Source of the DNA: UBA1858 sp964636225
GTDB taxonomy: Bacteria; Pseudomonadota; Gammaproteobacteria; UBA4575
Length of the DNA stretch: 64,000 nucleotides
Direction of reading: 5' to 3'
Assembly (NCBI GenBank): GCA_964636225.1
Contig: CAZWQM010000006.1
Coordinates: forward strand, 55,651 to 119,650
Translations under genes and position numbers: made by a program
Part shown: positions 24,919 to 34,410 of the stretch, in pieces
How the letters are laid out: each line of letters begins with the position of its first letter
Numbering within the stretch: position 1 is the first letter of the stretch
Notes under the pieces: generated by a model
Told to the model about the DNA's origin: nothing
The model's database searches: none
The model's input: only the letters and a program-made list of their open reading frames with translations

Positions 24919-27678
24919 TTATAAGTCTTCCATTTTCTTCTTTTGCTGACGCAACTCGGCCAGTATTTGCTCCTGTTCCTTGATTCTATCCTGTTCTTTT
25001 TCTACCACAGCGGCCGGTGCCTTATCTTTAAAATTCGGATTGTTTAATTTGTTGCGGGTTTTCTCAATGTTAGCTTCCAGTTTGGAAATCTCCTTGTTCA
25101 GGCGGCTTAGTTCTTCCTCTTTGTTGATAATCCCAGCAAGTGGTATCAGAACTTTCATTTCACCTACCAGCGCTAAAGCGGCTTCAGGAGCGTCTTCGTC
25201 TGTTAGCACGGTAATGCTTTCCAGCTTACCCAGCTTGTCCAAAGCATTGCGATGAGTTTGCAGGCGTTCCAAATCAGTATCTGAGCACTGTTGCAGTAAT
25301 GCCGGTAGCGCTTTGCCAGGCGGTATATTCATTTCGGAGCGAATTTTGCGAATGCCTGCAATAAATTCTTTTAACCAATCTATTTCTTTAGTCGCAGCAA
25401 CATCAACACGTGCATTATTGCTACGAGGGAAATCCTGCAGCATAATGGTCTTGGCACTGATCCCTAATTTGGGCGCAATGAATTGCCAAATCTCTTCAGT
25501 GATGAAAGGGATGATTGGGTGTAAAAGCTTTAATAAGTTTTCAAGCACTTCAAGTAACACACGTCGTGTCTGTTGCTTGGCGCGTTCATCGTCCGAAAAC
25601 ATTACAGGTTTAATAAGCTCAATATACCAGTCACAGAATTCATTCCATGTGAATTCGTATAAGGCTTTAGCACCCAGGTCAAAACGGTAATTCTGTATGT
25701 CCTGATGTACCAGATCGGTTAATTCCTGTTGGCGGCTGAGTATCCAGCGATCGGCTGGAGGCAACGAAGAAAAATCAACTCTATCTGCGATGGATTGATC
25801 ATCGCAGTTCATTAAAACAAAACGCGAAGCATTCCAGAGCTTGTTGCAAAAATTGCGATAGCCTTCAATTCGATGAAGATCGAACTTTACATCACGCCCA
25901 GTGGATGCCAGTGCGGCAAAAGTAAAGCGTAATGCATCAGTGCCAAATGCCGGAATACCTTCCGGATATTGCTTGCGTGTAGACGCTTCAATTTTAGCGG
26001 CCATCTGGGGTTGCATTAGGCCTTTAGTCCGTTTTTCTATTAGTGCCTCCAGACTAATTCCATCGATTAAATCAATCGGGTCCAATACATTGCCCTTGGA
26101 TTTCGACATTTTCTGGCCGTCTGAGTCACGCACCAAGCCATGAATGTAGATGTCCCGAAAAGGGATATCATCCATGAATTTGATGCCCATCATAATCATG
26201 CGCGCGACCCAGAAAAAAATAATATCAAAACCGGTGACCAGCACTGAAGTCGGGTAGAACTGCGCTAATTCAGGTGTTTTTTCTGGCCAGCCCAATGTTG
26301 AGAAAGGCCATAAGGCGGAAGAAAACCAGGTATCTAAAACATCTTCATCCTGGCGCAGAGACAGATCAGCATGCAAATGGTACTTATAGCGGACTTCTTC
26401 TTCATCGCGTGCGACATAGATATTTCCCTGCTCATCGTACCAAGCAGGAATGCGGTGTCCCCACCATAACTGACGACTGATACACCAGTCCTGAATGTTG
26501 CGCATCCATTCATAGTAAGTATTACTCCAGTTTTCCGGAATAAATCGAATGGTGCCATCTTCCACGGCTTTGATTGCAGGTCCGGCGAGTGGCTCGATTT
26601 TTACATACCATTGATCCGTTAGAAATGGTTCAACCACGGCACCGGATCGATCACCGCGCGGCACCATTAATTTATGGTCCGCAATTTTCTCCAGTAGATT
26701 CAGTTGTTCAAGGTCATGAATGACTTTCTTGCGTGCGTCATAGCGGTCCAGTCCCTGGAATTGTTTGGGCGCAGTATCATTGATTTTTGCATCGATAGTA
26801 AAAATATTTTGCATGGGTAAATCATGGCGTTTACCGACTTCGTAATCGTTGAAGTCATGCGCAGGTGTGATTTTCACGCATCCGGAACCAAATTCCGGGT
26901 CTACATAATCATCTGCAATAATAGGAATTTCCCTATCGCATAAAGGCAACAGAACAGACTTGCCCAGTAAATGTCTGTAGCGTTCGTCTTCCGGATGTAC
27001 AGCTACAGCACTATCTCCCAACATGGTTTCCGGTCGAGTAGTTGCGACAACCAGGTGCCCACTACCGTCCGTTAAGGGATAGCGCATATGCCAAAGGTAG
27101 CCATTTTCTTCTTCGGAAATCACTTCCAGATCGGAAACTGCAGTATGTAAAACAGGATCCCAGTTCACTAGTCGCTTACCGCGATAAATTAAACCTTCGT
27201 CATGTAACCGAACAAACACTTCCCGTACAGCCTTGGATAAACCTTCATCCATGGTGAATCGCTCACGCGACCAGTCAACTGATGAGCCAAGTCTTTCCAG
27301 CTGTTGGGAAATGGTGTTGCCGGATTGTTCTTTCCACTCCCAGACCTTGTCCAGAAAAGCTTCACGCCCTAATTCTGTACGCGATGTGCCTGCCGCGTTG
27401 AGTTGTCTTTCTACAACCATTTGGGTGGCAATGCCGGCGTGGTCTGTGCCTGGTTGCCACAGCGTGTTGTCCCCGCACATGCGGTGATAACGTGTCAGGC
27501 TATCCATCACGGTGTTATTGAACGCATGTCCCATGTGTAAAGTCCCGGTGACATTAGGCGGCGGGATCATGATACAAAACGGCTGCGCACTAGATTTCGC
27601 TGGCTGAAAATATCCTTGGGATTTCCATTCCTGATACCAGTGTTTTTCAATTTCGTCAGGCTGGTAGACTTTTTCCAC
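24919..27678 (-). CDS. valS: Valyl-tRNA synthetase
   Basis: ValS charges tRNA-Val and edits threonine mischarging. The class I motifs are present: HMGH near residue 48 and KMSKS near residue 525. A C-terminal coiled coil reads NKEEELSRLNKEISKLE. The open frame reaches a TTG at 27723. I place the start at the GTG 27678 because MEKVYQPDEIEKHWYQ then aligns with the E. coli N-terminus, and an AGGA lies about 12 nt upstream. This gives 919 residues (E. coli 951). It is the third gene of pepA-holC-valS, a conserved gammaproteobacterial order. Confidence 0.96.
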   Translation of the reverse strand: MEKVYQPDEIEKHWYQEWKSQGYFQPAKSSAQPFCIMIPPPNVTGTLHMGHAFNNTVMDSLTRYHRMCGDNTLWQPGTDHAGIATQMVVERQLNAAGTSRTELGREAFLDKVWEWKEQSGNTISQQLERLGSSVDWSRERFTMDEGLSKAVREVFVRLHDEGLIYRGKRLVNWDPVLHTAVSDLEVISEEENGYLWHMRYPLTDGSGHLVVATTRPETMLGDSAVAVHPEDERYRHLLGKSVLLPLCDREIPIIADDYVDPEFGSGCVKITPAHDFNDYEVGKRHDLPMQNIFTIDAKINDTAPKQFQGLDRYDARKKVIHDLEQLNLLEKIADHKLMVPRGDRSGAVVEPFLTDQWYVKIEPLAGPAIKAVEDGTIRFIPENWSNTYYEWMRNIQDWCISRQLWWGHRIPAWYDEQGNIYVARDEEEVRYKYHLHADLSLRQDEDVLDTWFSSALWPFSTLGWPEKTPELAQFYPTSVLVTGFDIIFFWVARMIMMGIKFMDDIPFRDIYIHGLVRDSDGQKMSKSKGNVLDPIDLIDGISLEALIEKRTKGLMQPQMAAKIEASTRKQYPEGIPAFGTDALRFTFAALASTGRDVKFDLHRIEGYRNFCNKLWNASRFVLMNCDDQSIADRVDFSSLPPADRWILSRQQELTDLVHQDIQNYRFDLGAKALYEFTWNEFCDWYIELIKPVMFSDDERAKQQTRRVLLEVLENLLKLLHPIIPFITEEIWQFIAPKLGISAKTIMLQDFPRSNNARVDVAATKEIDWLKEFIAGIRKIRSEMNIPPGKALPALLQQCSDTDLERLQTHRNALDKLGKLESITVLTDEDAPEAALALVGEMKVLIPLAGIINKEEELSRLNKEISKLEANIEKTRNKLNNPNFKDKAPAAVVEKEQDRIKEQEQILAELRQQKKKMEDL

Positions 27679-27807
27679 GGTGGGTCGTTTTCCTAGAAGG
27701 TTATTATTAATGTTGAATGACAAATAGTGCTGGCTATTCTATTTGTAAACGTACGTAGTCACCATTATTTGTTGGGTGAATTGTGTAAAAAATGTGCGAG
27801 CAAGATT

Positions 27808-28230
27808 TTAACGAACTTGATGGTGAGAAGGATCTTCGCCCTGGTCTTTGTAATAGCGAAAGCGCTCACGTGCCTGTTGCTTCATGGTATTATCCGAGCC
27901 AACCACCTCTATTACGCGCTCAAATTGATGATAAAAGTCTGGGGCCTGTGGAGACAGGTTGACGAGCAACTCGCGTTGACTTGGAAGTTGATTATGATTC
28001 AGTGTTACTGCGCATAGTTCATTTTCCGCACAGGTCTGCTGATGTGGAATAAAGCTTCGGTCGCGAAATACCCACAGCAACTCATCCATTTGCATGGTCA
28101 AGCCTTCATTGGGTGTATGAATATGGACATGCATGCCAAGCGTATATGCTTTTTCAACCAGGCGGCAGGCATAGCGCAGCCAGCCATCAGCCGCACTATC
28201 CTCAACAATATAAAAATCAATTTGTGGCAC
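27808..28230 (-). CDS. holC: DNA polymerase III chi subunit
   Basis: HolC is the clamp-loader accessory chi subunit that links polymerase III to SSB. The 140-residue protein begins QIDFYIVED and has the family pattern CRLVEKAYTLGMHVHIHT, then DELLWVFRDRSFIPHQ. It starts one base after the pepA stop and precedes valS, the same order as in E. coli. E. coli HolC also binds the YoaA helicase, whose likely gene is at 18904-20826. Confidence 0.95.
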   Translation of the reverse strand: MPQIDFYIVEDSAADGWLRYACRLVEKAYTLGMHVHIHTPNEGLTMQMDELLWVFRDRSFIPHQQTCAENELCAVTLNHNQLPSQRELLVNLSPQAPDFYHQFERVIEVVGSDNTMKQQARERFRYYKDQGEDPSHHQVR

Positions 28231-28231
28231 G

Positions 28232-29725
28232 TCAGGCAGTATGTGCGCGTCGCATTAAATACTCAGTTAACATCGGTACGGGTCGGCCTGTCGCGCCTTT
28301 GTTTTTCCCCTGATACCAGGCAGTGCCGGCAATATCCAAATGCGCCCATTTGTATTCTTTGGTGAAACGTGCAAGGAAACATGCGGCTGTAATAGCACCG
28401 GCCCATCGTCCTCCAATATTGGCCATGTCTGCGAAGTTGCTGTCTAATAGTGTTTGATATTCTTCCCAAATAGGCAGACGCCAGGCTCGGTCACCGGTAA
28501 ATTGACCAGCAGATAATAGCTCATCACTTAATTTGTCCGAGTTGCTCATTAAGCCGGTAGTTTCCTGTCCTAGTGCCACGATACATGCTCCAGTGAGTGT
28601 GGCCATATCAATGACTACATCTGGATCATACCGCTTTGCATAGGTCAGGGCATCACATAACACGAGGCGCCCTTCGGCATCGGTATTCAATATTTCGATA
28701 GTCTGGCCTGACATTGAAGTGACCACATCACCCGGCTTGGTTGCTTTTCCCCCAGGCATGTTTTCCGCAGCGGCGACAAGACCAACTACATTTAATGGTA
28801 AATTCATGTCACAAATAGCCTGCATGGTGCCAAGCACAGTCGCTGCACCACACATATCAAATTTCATTTCATCCATGGCCGCGCCCGGTTTGAGTGAAAT
28901 ACCTCCGGTATCAAAAGTAATACCTTTCCCTACCAGTACAATCGGCTTGCTGTTTCGTGCAGCCCCTTTATATTGCAAGGAAATCAATCGTGCCGGTTCA
29001 GCACTGCCTGCAGAAACGGATAACAGAGACCCCATTCCCAGTTTCTTCATTTCGCGCTCGTCAAGTACTGTCAGTGATAACTTACCTTTGCCTTTTTTAA
29101 TGTCTTGGGCGGTTTTTGCCAGATACGTAGGTGTGCAGACATTGGCAGGCAAATTTCCCAGCTCTTTTGTCAACAGCATGCCGCCAGCGATGGCTTTGCC
29201 TTGAGTAATTCCCAGTTTTGTTTGTTTTTCCTGGGTAGCCTGATGGCAAGTGAATTTAATTCGTTTTAATTTACTTGGTGTATTCTTTTTAGACACTGTA
29301 TGGTCGTACTTATAATATATATCTTCCGCCATTAAGATATGCATACGTGTGAGTGATTGAATGTTTTGATCCTTGATGTCCAATAATATGAGTGTGCTGA
29401 TGGCATCAGTAGAACCGGTCTTTTTTAATGAATTGATGCCTGCGTCGAGAATTTTTCTGTATTTTAGAATATCAAGCTCGCTTGATTTGCCACAACCCAC
29501 AAGTAATATACGTTTGTGGCTGGAATTTTGAGGAGTTTGTATCAGTAATGTTTCGCCCAGCTCACCGCTGATATCACCTGCTTTTGTGGCGGACGAGATA
29601 ACGCCGTTATAAAGTTTGTCTAACTGTTGAGCTTCATCGCTTAAACGCTTGTTTGCAAATACTGCCACCATTGCACATGCGCTTTTCTCGCTAGTAATTG
29701 CACTACGTTTTACGAGATACTCCAT
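28232..29725 (-). CDS. pepA: Leucyl aminopeptidase (cytosol aminopeptidase)
   Basis: PepA is a hexameric M17 metallopeptidase removing N-terminal residues. In E. coli it also acts as a DNA-binding accessory factor in Xer recombination. The 497 residues match the family (503 in E. coli). The dimetal site is in GKGITFDTGGISLKP, then MKFDMCGAATV and the catalytic NTDAEGRLVLCDAL. A strong ribosome site (CAGGAGA) lies 6 nt upstream of the ATG. It leads the pepA-holC-valS unit and is divergent from lptFG across 131 bp. xerD, whose E. coli homologue works with PepA, is also in the window. Confidence 0.97.
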   Translation of the reverse strand: MEYLVKRSAITSEKSACAMVAVFANKRLSDEAQQLDKLYNGVISSATKAGDISGELGETLLIQTPQNSSHKRILLVGCGKSSELDILKYRKILDAGINSLKKTGSTDAISTLILLDIKDQNIQSLTRMHILMAEDIYYKYDHTVSKKNTPSKLKRIKFTCHQATQEKQTKLGITQGKAIAGGMLLTKELGNLPANVCTPTYLAKTAQDIKKGKGKLSLTVLDEREMKKLGMGSLLSVSAGSAEPARLISLQYKGAARNSKPIVLVGKGITFDTGGISLKPGAAMDEMKFDMCGAATVLGTMQAICDMNLPLNVVGLVAAAENMPGGKATKPGDVVTSMSGQTIEILNTDAEGRLVLCDALTYAKRYDPDVVIDMATLTGACIVALGQETTGLMSNSDKLSDELLSAGQFTGDRAWRLPIWEEYQTLLDSNFADMANIGGRWAGAITAACFLARFTKEYKWAHLDIAGTAWYQGKNKGATGRPVPMLTEYLMRRAHTA

Positions 29726-29856
29726 AATCTTCTCCTGAATAAATTTTGATGAATTTGAATGGGTGATGATGTGAATATTAATGAGTTAATTTTACATGGA
29801 ACAAAAAAAATGATTCAACTTTTTCATTTGTCGAGTTAATTGTAATTTTTAAATAA
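29726..29856. promoter_or_regulatory. Divergent promoter region between pepA and lptF
   Basis: This 131-bp AT-rich gap separates two divergently transcribed conserved units and must contain a promoter for each. I cannot assign clear -35/-10 pairs by eye. The pepA ribosome site lies at its left edge; no clear ribosome site precedes lptF. Confidence 0.45.
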
Positions 29857-30942
29857 ATGCGAATTCTTTCCCGATATATTGCGCGTGATATTGTAGCGGC
29901 GATCGCTTCTGTGGCGCTTGTCCTACTCCTGATAATTCTGGGGAAACTGTTTGTGCAGTTACTGAGAGATGTGCTGGATGGTGATTTGACCGCAAAAATG
30001 CTTGGCACTGTCATGTTGCTGGGTGTTATTAGATATATGGTTATATTGCTGCCATTTTCTCTATTTTTGGCAATTATTTTGGTGCTTACCCGCATGCATA
30101 AAGATGGTGAGATTCATGCAGCAATGGCCGGAGGAGCCAGAAAACAGGATTTCATCCGGGCCATTATGTTAATCGGTGTGCCTGTGCTGATGGTTTTATA
30201 TATTTTAGTGGCTTATGTGTCGCCCTGGGCACACAGATTGGCGGATGTGATTGAAAGTGTCACTGAGCAAAGCATGGTACTCGGACAATTATCGCCAGGA
30301 AGATTCTTCGAGTTGAAAAATGCTGGTTGGGTAATGTATGCAGAATCCGAAAACGTTGAAACCGGAACATTAGAGAATGTTTTTTTGCAAAGAAGGGAAG
30401 GCGAAAAAATAATTGTAGAAGTTGCGAAGTATGCGCAAATGCAACAGGAAGAAAATCATTCGCAGGCGTTTGTCTTATTTGAGGGGAAATCAGTAGAGGG
30501 TATTCCTGGCCAAGCTGTTTTTGATATTTCGACTTATCAGGAGCATCGCATTTACCCGCCTCGAACGGACTTTTCGGGAGACGCACACAAAGCCAAGTAT
30601 CAAAACATCGTGTCACTATTGAACCTGCACGATGACAGCTATCTGGCTGAAATTTCCCAGCGTGGATCTATTATCTTCTCTGCACTGGTGCTTATGTTAT
30701 TGGCTATTCCTTTGAGTAAAATCGCACCTAATTCGGGAAGATCTACACGTTTAGCGCTGGCAGTGCTGATCTACATCGTATATCTGAATCTGGTGATTGT
30801 GGCCTGCAGCTGGATTAAGCGCGGTGAAAATTATGGATTGATTTCTTTGATAAGTGTTCATTTGATTGTGGTAGCAGTTACTTTTGCGGCCTATCAGGGA
30901 ACTTTAGCCCTGCGTTTAAGAAACCTGCTGGGGCGAAGTTGA
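29857..30942 (+). CDS. lptF: LptF, LPS export permease
   Basis: LptF and LptG are the membrane subunits of the LptB2FGC ABC transporter that extracts LPS from the inner membrane. The 361-residue protein has three N-terminal membrane helices, a periplasmic beta-jellyroll domain (about 135-260) and three C-terminal helices. The first residues, RILSRYIARDIV, are typical. It lies 1 nt before lptG and divergent from pepA, the conserved arrangement. The Lpt machinery here would have to move the unusual lipid A predicted from gnnAB. Confidence 0.96.
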   Translation: MRILSRYIARDIVAAIASVALVLLLIILGKLFVQLLRDVLDGDLTAKMLGTVMLLGVIRYMVILLPFSLFLAIILVLTRMHKDGEIHAAMAGGARKQDFIRAIMLIGVPVLMVLYILVAYVSPWAHRLADVIESVTEQSMVLGQLSPGRFFELKNAGWVMYAESENVETGTLENVFLQRREGEKIIVEVAKYAQMQQEENHSQAFVLFEGKSVEGIPGQAVFDISTYQEHRIYPPRTDFSGDAHKAKYQNIVSLLNLHDDSYLAEISQRGSIIFSALVLMLLAIPLSKIAPNSGRSTRLALAVLIYIVYLNLVIVACSWIKRGENYGLISLISVHLIVVAVTFAAYQGTLALRLRNLLGRS

Positions 30943-30943
30943 T

Positions 30944-32002
30944 ATGAAGATACTGGACCTCTATCTGGCGCGTTCAATCATGCTTGGGGTGTTGGTAGCG
31001 TTGCTAATTATTTGTGCGATAGATTGGTTGGGCGATTTGTTTTATCAGGTGGGTAAAATGAATTCCGGTGATAAATTTTCTGAGGTCATTGTATTGACCT
31101 TGTTAGATGTGCCGCATAAAGTTTTTGAATTTTTGCCCAGTAGCATGTTAATTGGCGCTTTATTCAGCCTGGGTCAGTTTGCCGCAGGCTCTGAAATGGT
31201 AGCAGTAAATGCTTGCGGTTGCAGTCGTTTCAGAGTGGGTATGACCGCCTGTGCGGCTGGACTGGTAATAACAATACTGTTATCAGTGTTGGTGGAAATG
31301 TATGTCCCGTTGGGTGAAAGAATTTCCTTGTCTATGCAACAAAGTGAACAGGAAAATATCTTGCTGGCTTCGGATGAAAGTTACTGGGTAAGAGAGCAGG
31401 ACCGGTTTATTAAAGTTGGACAGGCAGTTTCGCAGGTATTGTTAAATGATGTGGAGATTTACACTTTTAATGAAGAAGGTGAGCCGGAGTCTATCAGTCA
31501 GGCGAGGTCGGCATTCAATATTCAGGGCTCATGGCAACTGAATGAATTTCACCGCTCACACATTAATGAAAACAAAGTGATCGCCGAAAGTTTTGAGGAG
31601 CATGTGGTTCCAAAGTTATTTTTAAGTCATTTTTTGCAATCTGTGACTTTAGAACCAAATAAAATGTCGATGCAGCGGTTGCATGAATATATAGGCTATC
31701 TGGAGCAAAATCATCTGGATGCGCGCGAGTATAAAGTAGCACTATTTAAAAGAATGGCTGTGCCTTTTGTGGGTCTGTCCATGTTGTTGCTGGCATTGCC
31801 GTTAGTTTTTAGACCGCGTCAATTGGGAGGCGCCGGTCAGCGTTTGTTAATCGGCATTGTTATTGCCTTGCTGATATATATCTTTGTTGAGGTACTCACG
31901 AATGGCGCGGTGGTGTATCGACTCTCGCCTGTACTGGTGGCTTTTCTGCCAGTGACGATTATTCTTTTATTATCAGTGTTGGTATTCAGGTTTTCTCGCT
32001 GA
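30944..32002 (+). CDS. lptG: LptG, LPS export permease
   Basis: LptG is the second permease subunit of the LPS exporter. The 352 residues show the same plan as LptF: helices, a periplasmic beta-jellyroll, then helices. It has the family start KILDLYLARSI and the segment FKRMAVPFVGLSMLLLALP opening the C-terminal helices. It is one base after lptF. Its 3' end overlaps the convergent RDD-protein gene by 17 nt, so no terminator separates them. Confidence 0.96.
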   Translation: MKILDLYLARSIMLGVLVALLIICAIDWLGDLFYQVGKMNSGDKFSEVIVLTLLDVPHKVFEFLPSSMLIGALFSLGQFAAGSEMVAVNACGCSRFRVGMTACAAGLVITILLSVLVEMYVPLGERISLSMQQSEQENILLASDESYWVREQDRFIKVGQAVSQVLLNDVEIYTFNEEGEPESISQARSAFNIQGSWQLNEFHRSHINENKVIAESFEEHVVPKLFLSHFLQSVTLEPNKMSMQRLHEYIGYLEQNHLDAREYKVALFKRMAVPFVGLSMLLLALPLVFRPRQLGGAGQRLLIGIVIALLIYIFVEVLTNGAVVYRLSPVLVAFLPVTIILLLSVLVFRFSR

Positions 32003-32420
32003 CTCGAACCAGATGCGTTTTAGATAACATGTCATTCCATGCGTGTCGCTGTTTGTTTGTATAGCACCATAAAAATCCGATTCCAAGAGTGAGCCAACAA
32101 AGAATTGATCCGATATAACGCAAAAAAGCGTGCTTCCATGTAAGTTTTTCACCAGTGTAAGTAACAAGTCTTATTTTCCATGTTTTTGCTCCCAGTGTTT
32201 GACCTCCGTGTGTCCAACACCAGCCAAAAAACAGAAATGCAACTAAAACCATATATATTTGATAGGAAAAGTAGTAAGGATGATCGATAGTAATTTTCAA
32301 AGGAACAACAATAGGCAGGGATGCGAAAAATAATAAAGTAATCAGTAGAATCGAATCGTAAAACATAATCACGATGCGACGAAGCAGACCGATGGGCTGG
32401 ATTGAATTGTTATTTTTCAT
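31986..32420 (-). CDS. RDD-family membrane protein
   Basis: This 144-residue inner-membrane protein of the RDD family has an early GLLRRIVIMFYDS and a central HGGQTLGAKTWKIRLV, the usual RDD-domain features, with about three hydrophobic segments. The role of most RDD proteins is unknown; some have been linked to ion transport. It converges on lptG with a 17-nt overlap. The same convergence next to lptG is common, but no function follows from it. Confidence 0.88.
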   Translation of the reverse strand: MKNNNSIQPIGLLRRIVIMFYDSILLITLLFFASLPIVVPLKITIDHPYYFSYQIYMVLVAFLFFGWCWTHGGQTLGAKTWKIRLVTYTGEKLTWKHAFLRYIGSILCWLTLGIGFLWCYTNKQRHAWNDMLSKTHLVRVSEKT

Positions 32421-32651
32421 TTTAAATTGAGTAATGGTTATTAAAAATTTTAGCGGGTAACGTATGATAAGTTATAAACGGTAAAAAAGATGATTAATTT
32501 TCAAAAAGCATTTACACTATGAGCCATGTCTGTAAATTAAGAAGTATGTATGGATTGTTGCTTCTCTTCTAATTCAGGCTGGGCAGATTATAAATTTGTC
32601 TACGCCTCGTGTTTCTGCCGGCATGGGTTGACTTTTTAATAAGTGATTTAA

Positions 32652-33575
32652 ATGGCGATTAATGCAGTCAATCAATTAATAGATAAAGACAGTGAAATCA
32701 TTGAGATGTTTCTGGATAACATCTGGATGGAACATGGTCTTAGTGAAAACACATTAAGCGCATACAGAAATGATTTGTTTAACTTGCTGCGCTGGTTGGC
32801 GGATTCCGAAATATCCATCTCGGATGTAAAACACCAGCACCTGCTTGAGTATCTGGCGCATCGTGTAGGGCTGGGTATGCAACCCAGATCAGGCGCGCGT
32901 TTGCTTTCAAGCATACGTCGTTTTTACCGCTATCAGGTTAAACAAGGGATTATTGACAAAGATCCTAGTGAGAAAATCGAGTTTCCCAAACTGGGTCGTT
33001 ATTTGCCTGAAGTGCTTACCGAAGATGATGTGGAAATATTATTGACGGCACCAGATATATCAAAGCCACATGGCGTGCGCGACCGAACCATGCTGGAAGT
33101 ACTATATGCTTGCGGATTGCGGGTGTCAGAATTAATCAATATTCAGCTGCACCAGGTCAATATGCGTACGGGTGTGTTAAGAATTATTGGCAAAGGTAAT
33201 AAAGAACGTCTGGTTCCTTTCGGCGAACAGGCGGGTGATTGGCTGGAGAAATATTTTTCTGAAGCTCGATCTGCTTTGTTAAAAGAATATCATGATTGTA
33301 ATGTACTCTTTGTTTCAAATCGTGGTTTAGGTATGACACGGCAGGCTTTCTGGCATGTGATTAAGCGCCATGCTCGCGCAGTGGGTATTCAAAAACATAT
33401 GAGTCCTCATACGCTTAGACACGCATTCGCAACCCATCTGTTGAATCATGGTGCTGATTTGCGAGTGGTACAAATGCTGTTAGGGCATAGTGATTTATCA
33501 ACAACCCAGGTATATACACACATCGCTCAGGTGCGATTACAGGAGTTACATCGGGAACATCATCCGCGAGGTTGA
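32652..33575 (+). CDS. xerD: XerD, site-specific tyrosine recombinase
   Basis: XerD works with XerC at dif to resolve chromosome dimers under FtsK control. The 307-residue protein has an N-terminal SAM-like core-binding domain and a C-terminal catalytic domain. The latter has His253 and Arg256 in HTLRHAFATHLL, His279 in LLGHSDLSTTQVYTH and the nucleophile Tyr288. The ending ELHREHHPRG is typical of XerD rather than XerC. dsbC follows, as in E. coli. The 231 bp upstream (32421-32651), between the divergent RDD gene and xerD, are AT-rich and show no other feature I can support. Confidence 0.95.
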   Translation: MAINAVNQLIDKDSEIIEMFLDNIWMEHGLSENTLSAYRNDLFNLLRWLADSEISISDVKHQHLLEYLAHRVGLGMQPRSGARLLSSIRRFYRYQVKQGIIDKDPSEKIEFPKLGRYLPEVLTEDDVEILLTAPDISKPHGVRDRTMLEVLYACGLRVSELINIQLHQVNMRTGVLRIIGKGNKERLVPFGEQAGDWLEKYFSEARSALLKEYHDCNVLFVSNRGLGMTRQAFWHVIKRHARAVGIQKHMSPHTLRHAFATHLLNHGADLRVVQMLLGHSDLSTTQVYTHIAQVRLQELHREHHPRG

Positions 33576-33665
33576 ATTTTGGGATGAATTGGTCAATTTC
33601 CCGGTCAAATAAGTCTCTTATTCTGGTTCCGTTACTAATTTCAATACATAAAACAAGGAAACATC

Positions 33666-34394
33666 ATGTTCAGGTGCTTGCCCGTACTCATAATTTTGTT
33701 TGTCATTTCAGCTTCCAGTTATGCTGGATCGCCCGATCAGGCAGAGGCCATCAAGGCAAAGCTAATGGAATCATTTCCGACTCATACCCCTGATAGTGTT
33801 TCCAAATCACCAGTGAAAGGTCTTTATGAAGCGGTATATGGTACCCAGATAATTTATGTTACCGACGATGCTCGTTATGTCATACAGGGCGGAATTATTG
33901 ACCTTGAGGATGACAATAATAATATTACTGAAGCCTCGGAAAACCGTGCGCGAAAAAAATATATTGCACAGGTAGATCAGCAGGAACCGATCACATTTGG
34001 GCCTAAAAATCCACGCCATATCATTACTGTATTTACAGATATTGATTGTGGATATTGTCGAAAACTGCATAGTGAGATTGACCAATATGCAGAGAATGGT
34101 ATTCAGATTAACTATCTGCTGTTTCCACGCAATGGTATTAGTTCACCCAGTTATACTAAAGCCGTATCTGTATGGTGTAGTGAGGATCGTGCGGATGCTT
34201 TAACCCGAGCAAAAAATGGTGAGGAGCTGCCTGCAGAAAGTTGCGATAACCCGATTGCTGACCAGTTTGAGTTGGGTAAGAAGATAGGCGTCACCGGAAC
34301 CCCCGCTATTCTGACTGCGGATGGCACATTAATGCCGGGTTATATGCCGGCCAAACAACTGGCAAAACGGTTAGATAGACTTTCAGGAAAATAA
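33666..34394 (+). CDS. dsbC: DsbC, periplasmic disulphide isomerase
   Basis: DsbC reshuffles wrong disulphides in periplasmic proteins and is kept reduced by DsbD. The 242-residue protein has a signal peptide with likely cleavage after SSYA (residue 20), an N-terminal dimerisation domain, and a thioredoxin domain with the active site CGYC (Cys128 and Cys131), then the cis-proline segment TGTPAIL. The AAGGA ribosome site is 6 nt before the ATG. The xerD-dsbC order is conserved, but the usual next gene recJ is absent; the AddA-like gene converges here instead. Confidence 0.95.
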   Translation: MFRCLPVLIILFVISASSYAGSPDQAEAIKAKLMESFPTHTPDSVSKSPVKGLYEAVYGTQIIYVTDDARYVIQGGIIDLEDDNNNITEASENRARKKYIAQVDQQEPITFGPKNPRHIITVFTDIDCGYCRKLHSEIDQYAENGIQINYLLFPRNGISSPSYTKAVSVWCSEDRADALTRAKNGEELPAESCDNPIADQFELGKKIGVTGTPAILTADGTLMPGYMPAKQLAKRLDRLSGK

Positions 34395-34410
34395 TCGCTA
34401 GCTGGGATTT

